Below, piece by piece: positions 36,399 through 45,163 of a stretch of DNA of 64,000 nucleotides. Position numbers and translations under genes: made by a program. Source of the stretch: Bacteroidota bacterium (GTDB lineage: Bacteria; Bacteroidota; Bacteroidia; Chitinophagales; LD1); the NCBI GenBank assembly GCA_016715625.1, contig JADJZU010000007.1, positions 1 to 64,000 on the forward strand. Direction: 5' to 3'. How positions within the stretch are numbered: position 1 is the stretch's first letter; each line of letters starts with the position of its first letter. The notes under the pieces were generated by a model. That model was not told where the DNA came from, made no database searches, and worked only from the letters and a program-made list of their open reading frames with translations.

Positions 36399-37260
36399 CG
36401 CCTACGATTTCAAGAATTTCTTTGGTAATAGCCGCCTGACGTTCCCGATTGTAAACAATTTTCAGGCTGCGAATCAAGTCGTTTGCATTATTAGTAGCAC
36501 TTTCCATTGCCACCATTCTTGCACCATGCTCCGATGCATTGGTATCCAATAGCGCTTTGTAAAACTGTGTATTCAGGATTTTTGGAACGAGTTCTTCCAA
36601 TAACAGCTCCTTATTCGGTTCAAAAATGTAATCCGCTTTTGTCTTCGATGTTTTGCTATCAGCGGATGGTTCTACCGGCAAAAAGCGTTCTACCGAATAT
36701 AACTGTGTAGCTGCGTTTTTGAATTTGGCATACACCAACTCAATCACATCATATTTTGCATCGGCAAAGGCGTTCATCAACGATTGTGAAACAGCCTGAG
36801 ATTTATCAAAACTTAAACCGGCCATCAGGCTAATGTGGTCGTTAATAAAGCGGAGTTCTGTATCTTTCTTGAAGAAGTCGTATCCCTTTTTGCCAACGCA
36901 CAGCAAGGTTACGTTACCGGCTTTCTTTTGCGCAGCATAATTTTCTGTAATCAGTTTGCGTGCCGCTTTAATAATGTTGGAGTTAAAACCACCACAAAGT
37001 CCTTTATCGGAGGTTAACACAACAATTAAAACATTCTTCTCTTCGCGCTTTTTGCTAAACGTAGCCCCTGCCTCTCCTTCCATGCTGCTGAGCAAATTGC
37101 TGAGGATTTCGTTCAGTTTTTCTGAGTAAGGGCGCATTTGCAGAATACGATCTTGTGCACGCTTCAGTTTACTGGCGGCTACCAGTTTCATGGCTTTGGT
37201 AATTTGCTGTGTGGTATTTACAGAGCCAATTCGAATTCTGATTTCTTTAAGGTTTGCCAT
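36370..37260 (-). CDS. atpG: ATP synthase F1 subunit gamma
   Basis: Central rotor shaft of F1. 296 residues from ATG 37260 (MANLKEIRIRIGSVNTTQQI); the longer frame to 37293 is not used. The N-terminal coiled-coil helix TKAMKLVAASKLKRAQDRIL, the middle Rossmann-like part (VVLTSDKGLCGGFNSNIIKA) and the C-terminal helix (SEHGARMVAMESATNNANDL, YNRERQAAITKEILEIVGGA) are complete. No other atp gene is next to it in the window: upstream lies a T9SS-type protein, downstream scpB. The atpA usually found upstream must be elsewhere. Confidence 0.96.
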   Translation of the reverse strand: MANLKEIRIRIGSVNTTQQITKAMKLVAASKLKRAQDRILQMRPYSEKLNEILSNLLSSMEGEAGATFSKKREEKNVLIVVLTSDKGLCGGFNSNIIKAARKLITENYAAQKKAGNVTLLCVGKKGYDFFKKDTELRFINDHISLMAGLSFDKSQAVSQSLMNAFADAKYDVIELVYAKFKNAATQLYSVERFLPVEPSADSKTSKTKADYIFEPNKELLLEELVPKILNTQFYKALLDTNASEHGARMVAMESATNNANDLIRSLKIVYNRERQAAITKEILEIVGGAAALEDKG

Positions 37261-37424
37261 TGGGTTAAGCTGTTTTGGATGCTTGAATTGCACACAATTT
37301 GTTGCAATTTAAAGCGGGCGCAAATGTAGAAGAAAAGGGTTCATAGGCAAGTGCATGGTGATACACGTAATTTAATGGCGATGCAAGCCATTATTTTAAC
37401 CGGATTTAATGCCGACTAGTCCGA

Positions 37425-38318
37425 TTATCGGTTAATAATCAGGTATTTGCTGTAATTGCGTCCGTTTGCCAGTTGCAGCGTATAAAAATACGTTCCATCG
37501 GGTAGCGCTTTCCCCGAATCGTTGGCAGTACCATCCCATTCATTTTTGTAGTCTTCATTGTCGTAAACCAGGGTTCCGTATCGGTTGAGCACTTTCAGTT
37601 TTGCCGGTCCAAAATAGTCAATGCCTTTAAAAACCAGCTTGTCGTTTATTCCATCGCCATCGGGAGAAAAGCCTTCGGGCAGAAAGACCGCTTCCGGACA
37701 CACGATATGAATGGTTATTTGAAAAGTATCGCACAGCGTGGCATCACAGAGTGTGTATAGAAACGTTTTGCTTCCGCAGGCTAACCCCGACCTTATGAAA
37801 ATTAAACTCAAATCTTGCGGGAGCAAATTACCAAGTGGGTTAGCTGAATCGGTATTAAGGATGCTGCCAATGAAAATGGAATCGCCATCGGCATCCGATG
37901 CGCCAATGTCGATAAGTGCTGCCGAAAGAGTGTCGCCAAAGTAGGCTTCGTTCAGCGAGGCGGTGGGAGCCGTGTTGCTGCCATCCACTACAATAAAAAC
38001 AAATGCCGAATCACAGTCGTTGGTGCCTGTTTGGCATAGCAAATAGTTCAACGTATCATTCCCGGTGAAACCATTCGTGGGCGAATAGGATATCAAATTA
38101 AAGTTGAGTAAAGCGGTGCCATGCATTGGAACCGAAAGCAAACTGACCGTGAGCGAATCGCCATCGGCATCAAAATCATTGCTGGTAACGGGCAGGAGGG
38201 TCGTCTGATTTTTCTGAACCGTAAAATAGTCATCATTGGCCACGGGACTATTCTGCGCGGCACATAAATTTGAAGCCAACAGAATAGAGATGACAATAAA
38301 GGTCGACAGTAGCCTCAT
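37425..38318 (-). CDS. Secreted Ig/cadherin-like protein with T9SS type B (gliding-motility-associated) domain
   Basis: 297 residues. Signal peptide MRLLSTFIVISILLASNLCA. A beta-sandwich of the cadherin/VCBS type follows (VANDDYFTVQKNQTTLLPVT, DFDADGDSLTVSLLSVPMHG, GFTGNDTLNYLLCQTG), then a second weaker copy (DADGDSIFIGSIL). The C-terminal 90 residues are the gliding-motility-associated sorting domain: FLPEGFSPDGDGINDKLVFK, LKVLNRYGTLVYDNEDYKNE, WDGTANDSGKALPDGTYFYT. Cell-surface adhesin-like cargo of T9SS; role not known. Acidic DxDGD motifs suggest Ca2+ binding. ATG at 38318, 6 bases downstream of the fbp stop on the same strand. Confidence 0.87.
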   Translation of the reverse strand: MRLLSTFIVISILLASNLCAAQNSPVANDDYFTVQKNQTTLLPVTSNDFDADGDSLTVSLLSVPMHGTALLNFNLISYSPTNGFTGNDTLNYLLCQTGTNDCDSAFVFIVVDGSNTAPTASLNEAYFGDTLSAALIDIGASDADGDSIFIGSILNTDSANPLGNLLPQDLSLIFIRSGLACGSKTFLYTLCDATLCDTFQITIHIVCPEAVFLPEGFSPDGDGINDKLVFKGIDYFGPAKLKVLNRYGTLVYDNEDYKNEWDGTANDSGKALPDGTYFYTLQLANGRNYSKYLIINR

Positions 38319-38324
38319 GCCCGG

Positions 38325-39311
38325 TTAGTTTTTAAGAAAAGATTCTGCTTTGTCCACCAGATTTTTGCTGCCAATAAATATGGCACTTCTCTCGTGAACT
38401 TCTCCCGGCTGCAAATCCAGAATGCGCTGTTTGCCATCGGTTGATTTTCCTCCTGCATTTTCTATCAGAGAACTCATGGGAGTGCACTCATACAACAACC
38501 GCAATTTGCCCTTGGCTTCTCCTTTGCTTGCAGGGTAAATAAATATACCGCCTTTGAGAAAGTTTCTGTGTAAATCGGCCACCATAGAGCCAATGTAGCG
38601 TAGCGAATAAGGCCGGGAGGTTTCTTTGTCGGTGGCTGAGCAGTAATTCAAAAAGTTTTTGATGGAATCGTCAAACTTTTCGATGTTGCCCTGATTGATA
38701 GAATAAATTTTACCTTTTTCGGGCACTCTTATGTTAGCATGAGACAGGTAAAATTCGCTGTCGGATGTATTGAGTGTGAAGCCGTGCAGTCCGTTGCCTG
38801 TGCTGAACATAAGTATGGTGGAACTGCCATATATTACATAGCCTGCACAGATGGTTTTATCACCTTTCTGCAGGAAGTCTGCGGGAGTAACATCCCCCTG
38901 CTTGGATAGTCTGTTCACTACATTAAAAATAGTACCGATAGGAGCTACCACATCGATATTGGAGGACCCATCCAGCGGGTCGATGCTTACAATGTGCTTG
39001 CCCGTAGGGCAAAGGGTAACGATGTCGTCATTTTCTTCCGATAAATAGCCTGCACAAATCTCTGTTTGGGTCAGGTAATCCATCAGGATTTGGTTCGATA
39101 AGTCATCCAGCTTTTGTTGACTTTCGCCCTGCACATTGGTAGTTCCGGTTACACCGAGTATATCGCTAAGGCCTGCATTATTCACCATTCTGCCTATCAC
39201 CGTGCAGGCGCGCGCCAGTGCCATTAATGTTTTTGAAATATCGGTCGTGGTGTGTTCCCGTAAAAAATCTTCGAGTCGGGTGCCGGCTACCATGGTTGCT
39301 GCTGAGTTCAT
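38325..39311 (-). CDS. fbp: Class I fructose-1,6-bisphosphatase
   Basis: Gluconeogenic hydrolysis of fructose-1,6-bisphosphate. 328 residues from ATG 39311 (MNSAATMVAGTRLEDFLREH); the open extension to 39371 is not used. The metal and catalytic site appears as YLSEENDD and SIDPLDGSSNIDVVAPIGTI, with sugar-phosphate binding in YSLRYIGSMVADLHRNFLKG and RLLYECTPMSSLIENAGGKS. Complete. It is divergent from the lipoprotein gene, whose ATG lies 103 bases away. Confidence 0.95.
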   Translation of the reverse strand: MNSAATMVAGTRLEDFLREHTTTDISKTLMALARACTVIGRMVNNAGLSDILGVTGTTNVQGESQQKLDDLSNQILMDYLTQTEICAGYLSEENDDIVTLCPTGKHIVSIDPLDGSSNIDVVAPIGTIFNVVNRLSKQGDVTPADFLQKGDKTICAGYVIYGSSTILMFSTGNGLHGFTLNTSDSEFYLSHANIRVPEKGKIYSINQGNIEKFDDSIKNFLNYCSATDKETSRPYSLRYIGSMVADLHRNFLKGGIFIYPASKGEAKGKLRLLYECTPMSSLIENAGGKSTDGKQRILDLQPGEVHERSAIFIGSKNLVDKAESFLKN

Positions 39312-39414
39312 CGGTCCAAATATAATTAGTGGCAGCAGTTTAGCATGGCTGAACTGCAAACTTCCTGCCACCGCAAGGGGTTTGGAACCTCCGCACTTCG
39401 TTTACATTCGGCCT

Positions 39415-39837
39415 ATGAAAACAAAAGTTGCCGGACTTATTTTGTGCCTGATTGTCATTTTATATTCCTGCCAACCCAAAACGGCTGAGCAGGCAACACC
39501 CGCACCCACCCTGGTTTTTCGGTTTGAAGTGGACTCTGCCGGAAATATTGTGGAGGAGGATGTAAAATCACAATTAAAAGAATTGGCCGTGCGCATTTCT
39601 AAAACGGCCGATCGTGTAATGCTGTATAGTTACACAGAGAAAATGAACTCAGCCGATAGCAGTATGCAAATTGCCTCGCAGCAGGCGTATGCCGCCAAAA
39701 ACTGGATGTATCAGGCGTCCAAGGAACGTATTTACTACAGCGTGGGCATCGCCATTAAGGGTTTTGAAAATCCTGTGGATAGTGCTGCCCCGGAGTCTAA
39801 AATCAACCGGAGGATAGAGTTTCAGTTTCTTGAATAG
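39415..39837 (+). CDS. Lipoprotein with a diverged OmpA-like C-terminal domain
   Basis: 140 residues from ATG 39415. Lipoprotein signal MKTKVAGLILCLIVILYSCQ with a lipobox ending in Cys 19. The rest (FRFEVDSAGNIVEEDVKSQL, then RVMLYSYTEKMNSADSSMQI, ASQQAYAAKNWMYQASKERI, and a C-terminal KINRRIEFQFLE) follows the beta-alpha-beta layout of OmpA-type peptidoglycan-binding domains, where the C-terminal NRRVEI strand is a hallmark. It is shorter and lacks several of the usual conserved residues, so binding to peptidoglycan is uncertain. Divergent from fbp. Confidence 0.7.
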   Translation: MKTKVAGLILCLIVILYSCQPKTAEQATPAPTLVFRFEVDSAGNIVEEDVKSQLKELAVRISKTADRVMLYSYTEKMNSADSSMQIASQQAYAAKNWMYQASKERIYYSVGIAIKGFENPVDSAAPESKINRRIEFQFLE

Positions 39838-39896
39838 ACCACAAAACAGTGGTGTGATTTTGTGCAGTTACGTTTTGTAAAATGCAGTGCTTTTTG

Positions 39897-39926
39897 TTTG
39901 TTGTATTAATGCTGCGTCTATCTTCG
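39897..39926 (+). promoter_or_regulatory. Promoter of the GNAT gene (TTTG-N18-TATCTTCG)
   Basis: A -33 TTTG at 39897-39900 and a -7 TATCTTCG at 39919-39926 are 18 bases apart, fitting the Bacteroidota two-box pattern with one mismatch in the -7 box. The gene's ATG is 20 bases further. Confidence 0.5.
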
Positions 39927-39946
39927 CGCACTTAATTCTGGCAGAT

Positions 39947-40432
39947 ATGAGTTTTATTATCAGAAGAGGTACCGAGGCCGATATCAGTGGAATGATGTGT
40001 CTTGTGAAAGAGTTGGCCCTATTTGAGCGCGCCCCCGAAGCGGTGGTTAACACCGAAGCCATGTTGCTGGAAGATGGCTTTGGTAAACATTCCATCTATA
40101 AGGTTTTTGTGGCCGAGGATGTAGCTACCAACGACATTATTGGCATGGCGCTTTATTACACTGCCTATTCTACCTGGAAAGGCAAGATTTTCTTTTTGGA
40201 TGATTTAGTAGTAACAGAGCGTTTTAGAAAGTTTGGTATTGGCAAGCGTCTTTTAGATGAGGTATTGCGCGAAGCCCATGAAGCAGGTGTGGAGCAAATT
40301 CGCTGGCAGGTGCTCGATTGGAACGAGCCCGCCATTGCCTTTTACAAAAAGATTGGGGCGGAGTTGGACCCGGAGTGGATTACCTGTAAAATGAGCAAGG
40401 CTGAAATAGCAGCGTATGTTTCAAAACAGTAA
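39947..40432 (+). CDS. GNAT family N-acetyltransferase, diamine-acetyltransferase-like
   Basis: 161 residues from ATG 39947 (MSFIIRRGTEADISGMMCLV). The acetyl-CoA motif A is FLDDLVVTERFRKFGIGKRL and motif B is VLDWNEPAIAFYKKIGAELD. The overall pattern, including ALFERAPEAV near residue 27 and KIFFLDDL, matches the spermidine/diamine acetyltransferase (SAT) group. The acceptor is therefore probably a small amine, but is not certain. It is 25 bases upstream of the aspartate kinase gene on the same strand, with a promoter in front, so the two likely form a transcript. Confidence 0.87.
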   Translation: MSFIIRRGTEADISGMMCLVKELALFERAPEAVVNTEAMLLEDGFGKHSIYKVFVAEDVATNDIIGMALYYTAYSTWKGKIFFLDDLVVTERFRKFGIGKRLLDEVLREAHEAGVEQIRWQVLDWNEPAIAFYKKIGAELDPEWITCKMSKAEIAAYVSKQ

Positions 40433-40457
40433 AAAAATCAAGGAGTAAATAAACAAT

Positions 40458-41723
40458 ATGCAGGTCTACAAATTTGGAGGAGCATCCGTAAAAGATGCCG
40501 ATGCAGTGAAGAATGTAACATCCATTCTGGCACAGAATAATTTTAATGAAAAGGTGGTGGTGATTTCTGCGATGGGGAAAACAACCAACGAGTTAGAGCA
40601 GGTGATTCAGCAATATTATGCCGGCAAAGAAAGCTGGCAAGCTGCGCTGCAAGGAGTGCTCGATAAACACCTGTTGATTATTGACCAACTGTATGCCGAT
40701 GCTGATAAGGCAAAAGCGGTAGATGATGTAAAGCAGTTGGTAGCGGCCACGGCAAAGTTTCTGAGTGAGAATACGTCCCGGAATTTCAATTACATATACG
40801 ATCAGGTGGTGTCGTTGGGCGAATATATCTCCACCACCATTGTTAGTGATTATGCTAATTCAATTGGTTTAGCCAACACGCTGTTGAACGTAAAAGAGGT
40901 GTTGTTTACCGACAATGCTTACACAGAAGGGAAAGTGGATTTTCCCAAAACAGAAACCGCTATTCGCCACAAAGTGGCGGAGTTAGTAAAGTCGGGCTTT
41001 GTAATTACACAAGGATTTGTTGGCTGCACTCCGGAGGGTTTTGCCACCACCTTGGGTCGCGAGGGCTCCGATTACACCGCCTCTATTTTTGCTTACTCAT
41101 TGAATGCAGAGCGAATGACCGTTTGGAAAGATGTAGAAGGAATTATGAATGCCGACCCGAAAGAATTTCCGGATGCTCAGTTTATCAGCGAGCTGACGTT
41201 TCACGAGGCCATCGAAATGACTTACTACGGTGCCTCGGTGATTCACCCCAAAACCATTAAGCCGATACAGAACAAAAACATTCCACTGGAAGTGCGTTCT
41301 TTTGTCAATTCCTCTAAGCGAGGCTCGGTGATCAGCGCCAATGCGAATACGAATTTTCTTCCACCCATTATTATTTGGAAACGCGGACAGGTATTGCTGA
41401 GTTTCTCCGCTAAAGATTTTTCGTTTATTGCCGAAGAACACCTGAGTAAAGTATTTGCCACGTTTGCCGAAAATCGTCTGCGCATCAACATGATGCAGAA
41501 TGCCGCCATTAGTTTTTCGATAGCGGTTGATTTCAAAAAAGAAAAGATTGATAATGCCATTGCGCAACTGCAGAATGATTTTTCCATTACCCGCAATGAC
41601 GGACTCTCGCTATTGACTATACGACATTATAACCAGGGCATTATTGATAAGTTGACGAAAGAGAAAGATACCCTGCTGCGTCAAATGTCCCGCACCACCA
41701 TTCAGGTACTTCTGCGCGAGTAA
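40458..41723 (+). CDS. Aspartate kinase (monofunctional)
   Basis: Phosphorylates L-aspartate, the entry to Lys, Thr and Met synthesis. 421 residues. The kinase domain starts MQVYKFGGASVKDADAVKNV and has TLGREGSDYTASIFAYSL plus VWKDVEGIMNADPKEFPDAQ and EMTYYGASVIHPKTIKPIQ. The C-terminal 120 residues are a shortened ACT region (LLSFSAKDFSFIAEEHLSKV; NAAISFSIAVDF), which suggests allosteric control by an amino acid. ATG at 40458, with an AGGAG 17-13 bases upstream (40441-40445), unusual for this phylum. No homoserine dehydrogenase fusion. Confidence 0.93.
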   Translation: MQVYKFGGASVKDADAVKNVTSILAQNNFNEKVVVISAMGKTTNELEQVIQQYYAGKESWQAALQGVLDKHLLIIDQLYADADKAKAVDDVKQLVAATAKFLSENTSRNFNYIYDQVVSLGEYISTTIVSDYANSIGLANTLLNVKEVLFTDNAYTEGKVDFPKTETAIRHKVAELVKSGFVITQGFVGCTPEGFATTLGREGSDYTASIFAYSLNAERMTVWKDVEGIMNADPKEFPDAQFISELTFHEAIEMTYYGASVIHPKTIKPIQNKNIPLEVRSFVNSSKRGSVISANANTNFLPPIIIWKRGQVLLSFSAKDFSFIAEEHLSKVFATFAENRLRINMMQNAAISFSIAVDFKKEKIDNAIAQLQNDFSITRNDGLSLLTIRHYNQGIIDKLTKEKDTLLRQMSRTTIQVLLRE

Positions 41724-41787
41724 GTGACCGAAGTCCGCATTTGTGTTTTGAGCCGTTTTTCGTGTTTAATTTGCAGCCGTTATTTAT

Positions 41788-43647
41788 ATGCGCGCTGCTC
41801 TTCTTTTTTCTTTCCTGTTTTTTTTAACGGACGTTCGATGCCAGTGCATTAATACTTTTCCTTTTACCGAAGATTTTGAAGCAAACAACGGAGCTTGGGC
41901 CGCTTATGGGGCCGGCATAGATTGGGAGTGGGGCACGCCTACTAAATCTGTTATTTCGGGGGCCTTTAGCGGAAACAACTGTTGGGTAGCCGGCACGCTG
42001 AACACTTCTTTTTACACATACGGAGAAAGGAGCTATATACAAAGCCCTTGTTTTGATTTCGGCAGTTTGTCATATCCCATTGTGTCGTTTGCGGTTTTTT
42101 GGGAATGCGAGCGAGGTTTTGACGGAGCCAACTTTCAATCTTCTATCGATGGAGGAACTACCTGGCAGAATGTGGGTGCCGCCAATGAGCCGGTTAATTG
42201 TATGAATGCGAATTGGTTTAATACGGCCAACATCAACAATTTATCGGGCTTGGTGACGAATCGGGAGGGCTGGAGCGGAAACATCCAACCCAGTTCCGGA
42301 AGTTGTGTGGGTGGCAATGGGAGCGGAGGGTGGCTCATTGCCAAACACTGCTTGTTCAATTTGGCAGGCGAACCCAGCGTTTTGTTTCGCTTTACCTTTG
42401 GTGCCGGCACACAATGCAATAACTATGATGGCTTTGCCATCGATGATTTTAGCGTTGCTGAAGCGCCTGCCAATGCGGCCACGATTGCTGTAAATTGTGT
42501 TGGCAATAACACATTCGCCTGCTCTGCCACAGTCAATCAATGCCCCGATGGCACACTCTGGAATTTTGGTGATGGAACCACTGCTTCCGGCATCACGGCC
42601 TCTCACACTTATAGCAGCCCGGGAAGCTATACCATTACTTTTTCCGCCTCGGGGCCCTGCAATGCTCCTGCGATTGTTTCGCAGCAAGTAGAGGTCATTT
42701 CGGTGAGTGTAGGTTCGCTGCCCAGTAGCTGTGCTGTTCCGGATGGGCAAGCCTTTGTCACTAATCCCCAAACCGGTTTTAGCTACGAATGGAACTCCAC
42801 TCCACCCCAATTCACGGATACGGCTTTTAACCTGGCAGCCGGTACCTATACGGTGACTGTTACACAAGCTAATGCCTGCAGTGCTACTGCATCTGTGGTG
42901 GTGGTTCCCTCTGCCTCACCCAACCTTGCTGCCATTGTTTCTAACGACACTTGCTCGCAGGCCACCGGGCGCGTGGAAGTATCGGCCAATGGTGGCAGCC
43001 CGCCCTACACCTACCTGTGGTGGAATGGCGTACAACTGAATGTGGTGGATGCTTTAAATGCCGGAGTGTATGCACTCACCGTTATCGATAGCAAGAGTTG
43101 TTCTGCCATTGCGGAGTATAGTGTAGCCGATGTTTCCGGATTGCAGATTCAGGTAGTGGCCTTAGAAGATGTTTCCTGTTTGGGCGTGAAAGATGGCAGT
43201 GCAGGCGTTACAGTGATTGGCGGAGAACGACCCTATCAATTCAATTGGTCTGTAGGAAACATCGACTCTGTATTAAGAAATATAGCCAGCGGCTTTTACA
43301 CGGTTACCGTTACCGATAGCAAGGGCTGTGCTGACAGCTTATCGGTGGAAGTGAGCAAACAGGTCTGCGAAAGTTATATCTACTTTCCCACGGCTTTTTC
43401 ACCAAATGGCGACAACGCAAACGATTTTTTTAGACCCAGATATTCGCCCGATTTAAAAAGCTATTCGATAGCCGTTTATAACCGCTGGGGTGAGTTAGTG
43501 TATGAATCGACCAACGTAAACGAAGGATGGGATGGCTTCTACAAAGGGGTGGCGCAACCTCTATCTACCTACATCTGGAGGTCTCAATTCTCTTTCCTGA
43601 ACGGAGAAACGAAACAAAGGTCCGGAAATGTGACGCTCCTGCGCTAA
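41788..43647 (+). CDS. Large secreted PKD/SprB-repeat protein with T9SS type B domain
   Basis: 619 residues. Signal peptide MRAALLFSFLFFLTDVRCQ. Residues about 20-225 form a lectin-like jelly roll (CINTFPFTEDFEANNGAWAA, FDGANFQSSIDGGTTWQNVG), as in MAM/laminin-G-like N-terminal domains of Bacteroidota adhesins. Next a PKD domain (WNFGDGTTASGITASHTYSS), then several SprB-type repeats (DTCSQATGRVEVSANGGSPP, LEDVSCLGVKDGSAGVTVIG, SGFYTVTVTDSKGCADSLSV). The C-terminal 85 residues are a gliding-motility-associated sorting domain (YFPTAFSPNGDNANDFFRPR, AVYNRWGELVYESTNVNEGW). SprB itself is the gliding adhesin of Flavobacterium, so cell-surface adhesion is plausible. The C-terminus ends 2 bases before the convergent TerC stop. 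Confidence 0.88.
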   Translation: MRAALLFSFLFFLTDVRCQCINTFPFTEDFEANNGAWAAYGAGIDWEWGTPTKSVISGAFSGNNCWVAGTLNTSFYTYGERSYIQSPCFDFGSLSYPIVSFAVFWECERGFDGANFQSSIDGGTTWQNVGAANEPVNCMNANWFNTANINNLSGLVTNREGWSGNIQPSSGSCVGGNGSGGWLIAKHCLFNLAGEPSVLFRFTFGAGTQCNNYDGFAIDDFSVAEAPANAATIAVNCVGNNTFACSATVNQCPDGTLWNFGDGTTASGITASHTYSSPGSYTITFSASGPCNAPAIVSQQVEVISVSVGSLPSSCAVPDGQAFVTNPQTGFSYEWNSTPPQFTDTAFNLAAGTYTVTVTQANACSATASVVVVPSASPNLAAIVSNDTCSQATGRVEVSANGGSPPYTYLWWNGVQLNVVDALNAGVYALTVIDSKSCSAIAEYSVADVSGLQIQVVALEDVSCLGVKDGSAGVTVIGGERPYQFNWSVGNIDSVLRNIASGFYTVTVTDSKGCADSLSVEVSKQVCESYIYFPTAFSPNGDNANDFFRPRYSPDLKSYSIAVYNRWGELVYESTNVNEGWDGFYKGVAQPLSTYIWRSQFSFLNGETKQRSGNVTLLR

Positions 43648-43649
43648 AC

Positions 43650-44444
43650 TTATTTGCCCGGTTTGCGGGCCGGATAGTTCCATAAAACGGAACTGAGTAT
43701 GGGTGCGGCAAAGATGGTCACCGTGAAAAGCGAGAAGAACAAATCGCCATGCTCGCCTTCCATCACTTCGCACCAACTGGTGCCGCCAAACTGAACGCAG
43801 TAAAATCCCAGCATCAATTTCAATCCTAATATGCCGATGATGAGAAACGCCACCGAGTCAAGGAATGGAAAGCGCTCCATCAGTTTTACAAAATAGCCCG
43901 CTACAATCCGCATGGTGATAATGCCGATGAAAACGCCCAGACATACCAGGTGAATATTGTCGGTAAAGGCCACCGCAGCAAACACATTATCGAGTGAGAA
44001 GGTCATGTCCATCATTTCCACCATCACCACGGTGCTCCAGAAATGATTCAGAAAAGGAAGTTTGCGCTTGGGGTGTTTCACCGCTTCCGATAGCTCTTCA
44101 TTCTCAATCTGAAGAATATCTTCTTTCATGAAAATGCGCTTGTAAAAGAAATGAATGCAGAGATAGAGCAGGTAACCGCCCCCTACCAGCTTCAGCCAGT
44201 TTATTTTGATGAGCACACTCGCAAAAAGAAGTGCCGTACCCCGGAAGAAGTATGCCAGTATCAATCCGATGCGCAAGGCTCTTTTTCTGTCTTTCTCGGG
44301 CAGGTCCATCACCATGGTGGCTAACACCGCAGCATTGTCTATGGAGAGCAAACTCTCTATCAGTATCAGGTTCAGCACTACCAAAATGGCCGATTGCGGA
44401 TCGGGTTGAATAAACCTGGAAAAGAAATCGAGGAGGGTATCCAA
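43650..44444 (-). CDS. TerC/Alx family integral membrane protein
   Basis: 264 residues, about seven to nine helices. The TerC signature appears twice: LNLILIESLLSIDNAAVLAT near residue 25 and VEMMDMTFSLDNVFAAVAFT near 140, both with the acidic residues thought to bind metal. The family includes Mn2+ exporters of the Alx/TerC type, so manganese or metal handling is the best guess. The start is TTG at 44444 because no ATG lies in frame nearby. It is convergent with the SprB-repeat gene and divergent from the HAD phosphatase gene (55 bases). Confidence 0.85.
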   Translation of the reverse strand: MDTLLDFFSRFIQPDPQSAILVVLNLILIESLLSIDNAAVLATMVMDLPEKDRKRALRIGLILAYFFRGTALLFASVLIKINWLKLVGGGYLLYLCIHFFYKRIFMKEDILQIENEELSEAVKHPKRKLPFLNHFWSTVVMVEMMDMTFSLDNVFAAVAFTDNIHLVCLGVFIGIITMRIVAGYFVKLMERFPFLDSVAFLIIGILGLKLMLGFYCVQFGGTSWCEVMEGEHGDLFFSLFTVTIFAAPILSSVLWNYPARKPGK

Positions 44445-44499
44445 ATTGAATTTATTTGCGGGCGAAGTTAAAAGTTGCTGCTTAATACAAACTACTTAC

Positions 44500-45162
44500 A
44501 TGCGAGATTTGTTCGATTCCATTGATTTGGTGATTTACGACATGGACGGTCTGCTGATTGACAGCGAACCATTTTGGCGGCAGGCAGAGATAAATGTTTT
44601 TGGCACGGTGGGTGTGGAGCTCACCGAAGCGGATTGCAAAGCCACCACCGGTTTCCGGTTCGATGAAGTGGTGGAGCATTGGTATCATCGAAAGCCCTGG
44701 ACCAATAAATCCATACAACAGGTGCATGATGAAGTATTGGATGAAATGGAACGCGCCATTCAGCATCAGGCCCTGCCGATGCCAGGTGTTATAGAATCGC
44801 TGGAGTTTTTTGCGCAGCACAACAAGCGAATGGCCCTGGCTTCCTCCTCGGCTATGCGCCTGATTAAAGCCACCGTGCATAAACTGGAAATCGAAAAGTA
44901 TTTTGACTTAATCGTGAGCGCTGAGCACGAAACCTATGGCAAGCCTCATCCGGCTGTTTTCATTCGCACCGCGAATAATCTGAAAGTGCGGGAGGAGCGC
45001 TGCCTGGTGTTAGAAGATTCCATCAACGGAGTGCTGGCGGCTAAAGCTGCCCGCATGAAGTGCATAGCCGTGCCTGACAAAGACCATTTTAATGATGTGC
45101 GCTTTGCTATTGCCGATGGCAAGGTGGCATCGCTCTTCGAGGCAATAAAACAGCTAAGCTGA
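44500..45162 (+). CDS. HAD phosphatase, hexitol-phosphatase (HxpB)-like
   Basis: 220 residues from ATG 44500 (MRDLFDSIDLVIYDMDGLLI). HAD motif I is YDMDGLLIDSEPFW, motif II ALASSSAMRLI, the Lys of motif III GKPHPAVFIRTA and motif IV VLEDSINGVLAAKAARMKCI. The pattern DGLLIDSEPFWRxAE with the ALPMPGVIESLEFF cap resembles E. coli YniC/HxpB (hexitol and 2-deoxyglucose-6-phosphate phosphatase). The sugar phosphate is not certain. It is convergent with the peptide deformylase gene (1 base between stops). Confidence 0.88.
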   Translation: MRDLFDSIDLVIYDMDGLLIDSEPFWRQAEINVFGTVGVELTEADCKATTGFRFDEVVEHWYHRKPWTNKSIQQVHDEVLDEMERAIQHQALPMPGVIESLEFFAQHNKRMALASSSAMRLIKATVHKLEIEKYFDLIVSAEHETYGKPHPAVFIRTANNLKVREERCLVLEDSINGVLAAKAARMKCIAVPDKDHFNDVRFAIADGKVASLFEAIKQLS

Positions 45163-45163
45163 C

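Noticed and set aside
42241..42867. A 208-residue minus-strand open frame
   Set aside because: It lies antisense to the SprB-repeat gene, which has clear domains, and its composition is not protein-like.
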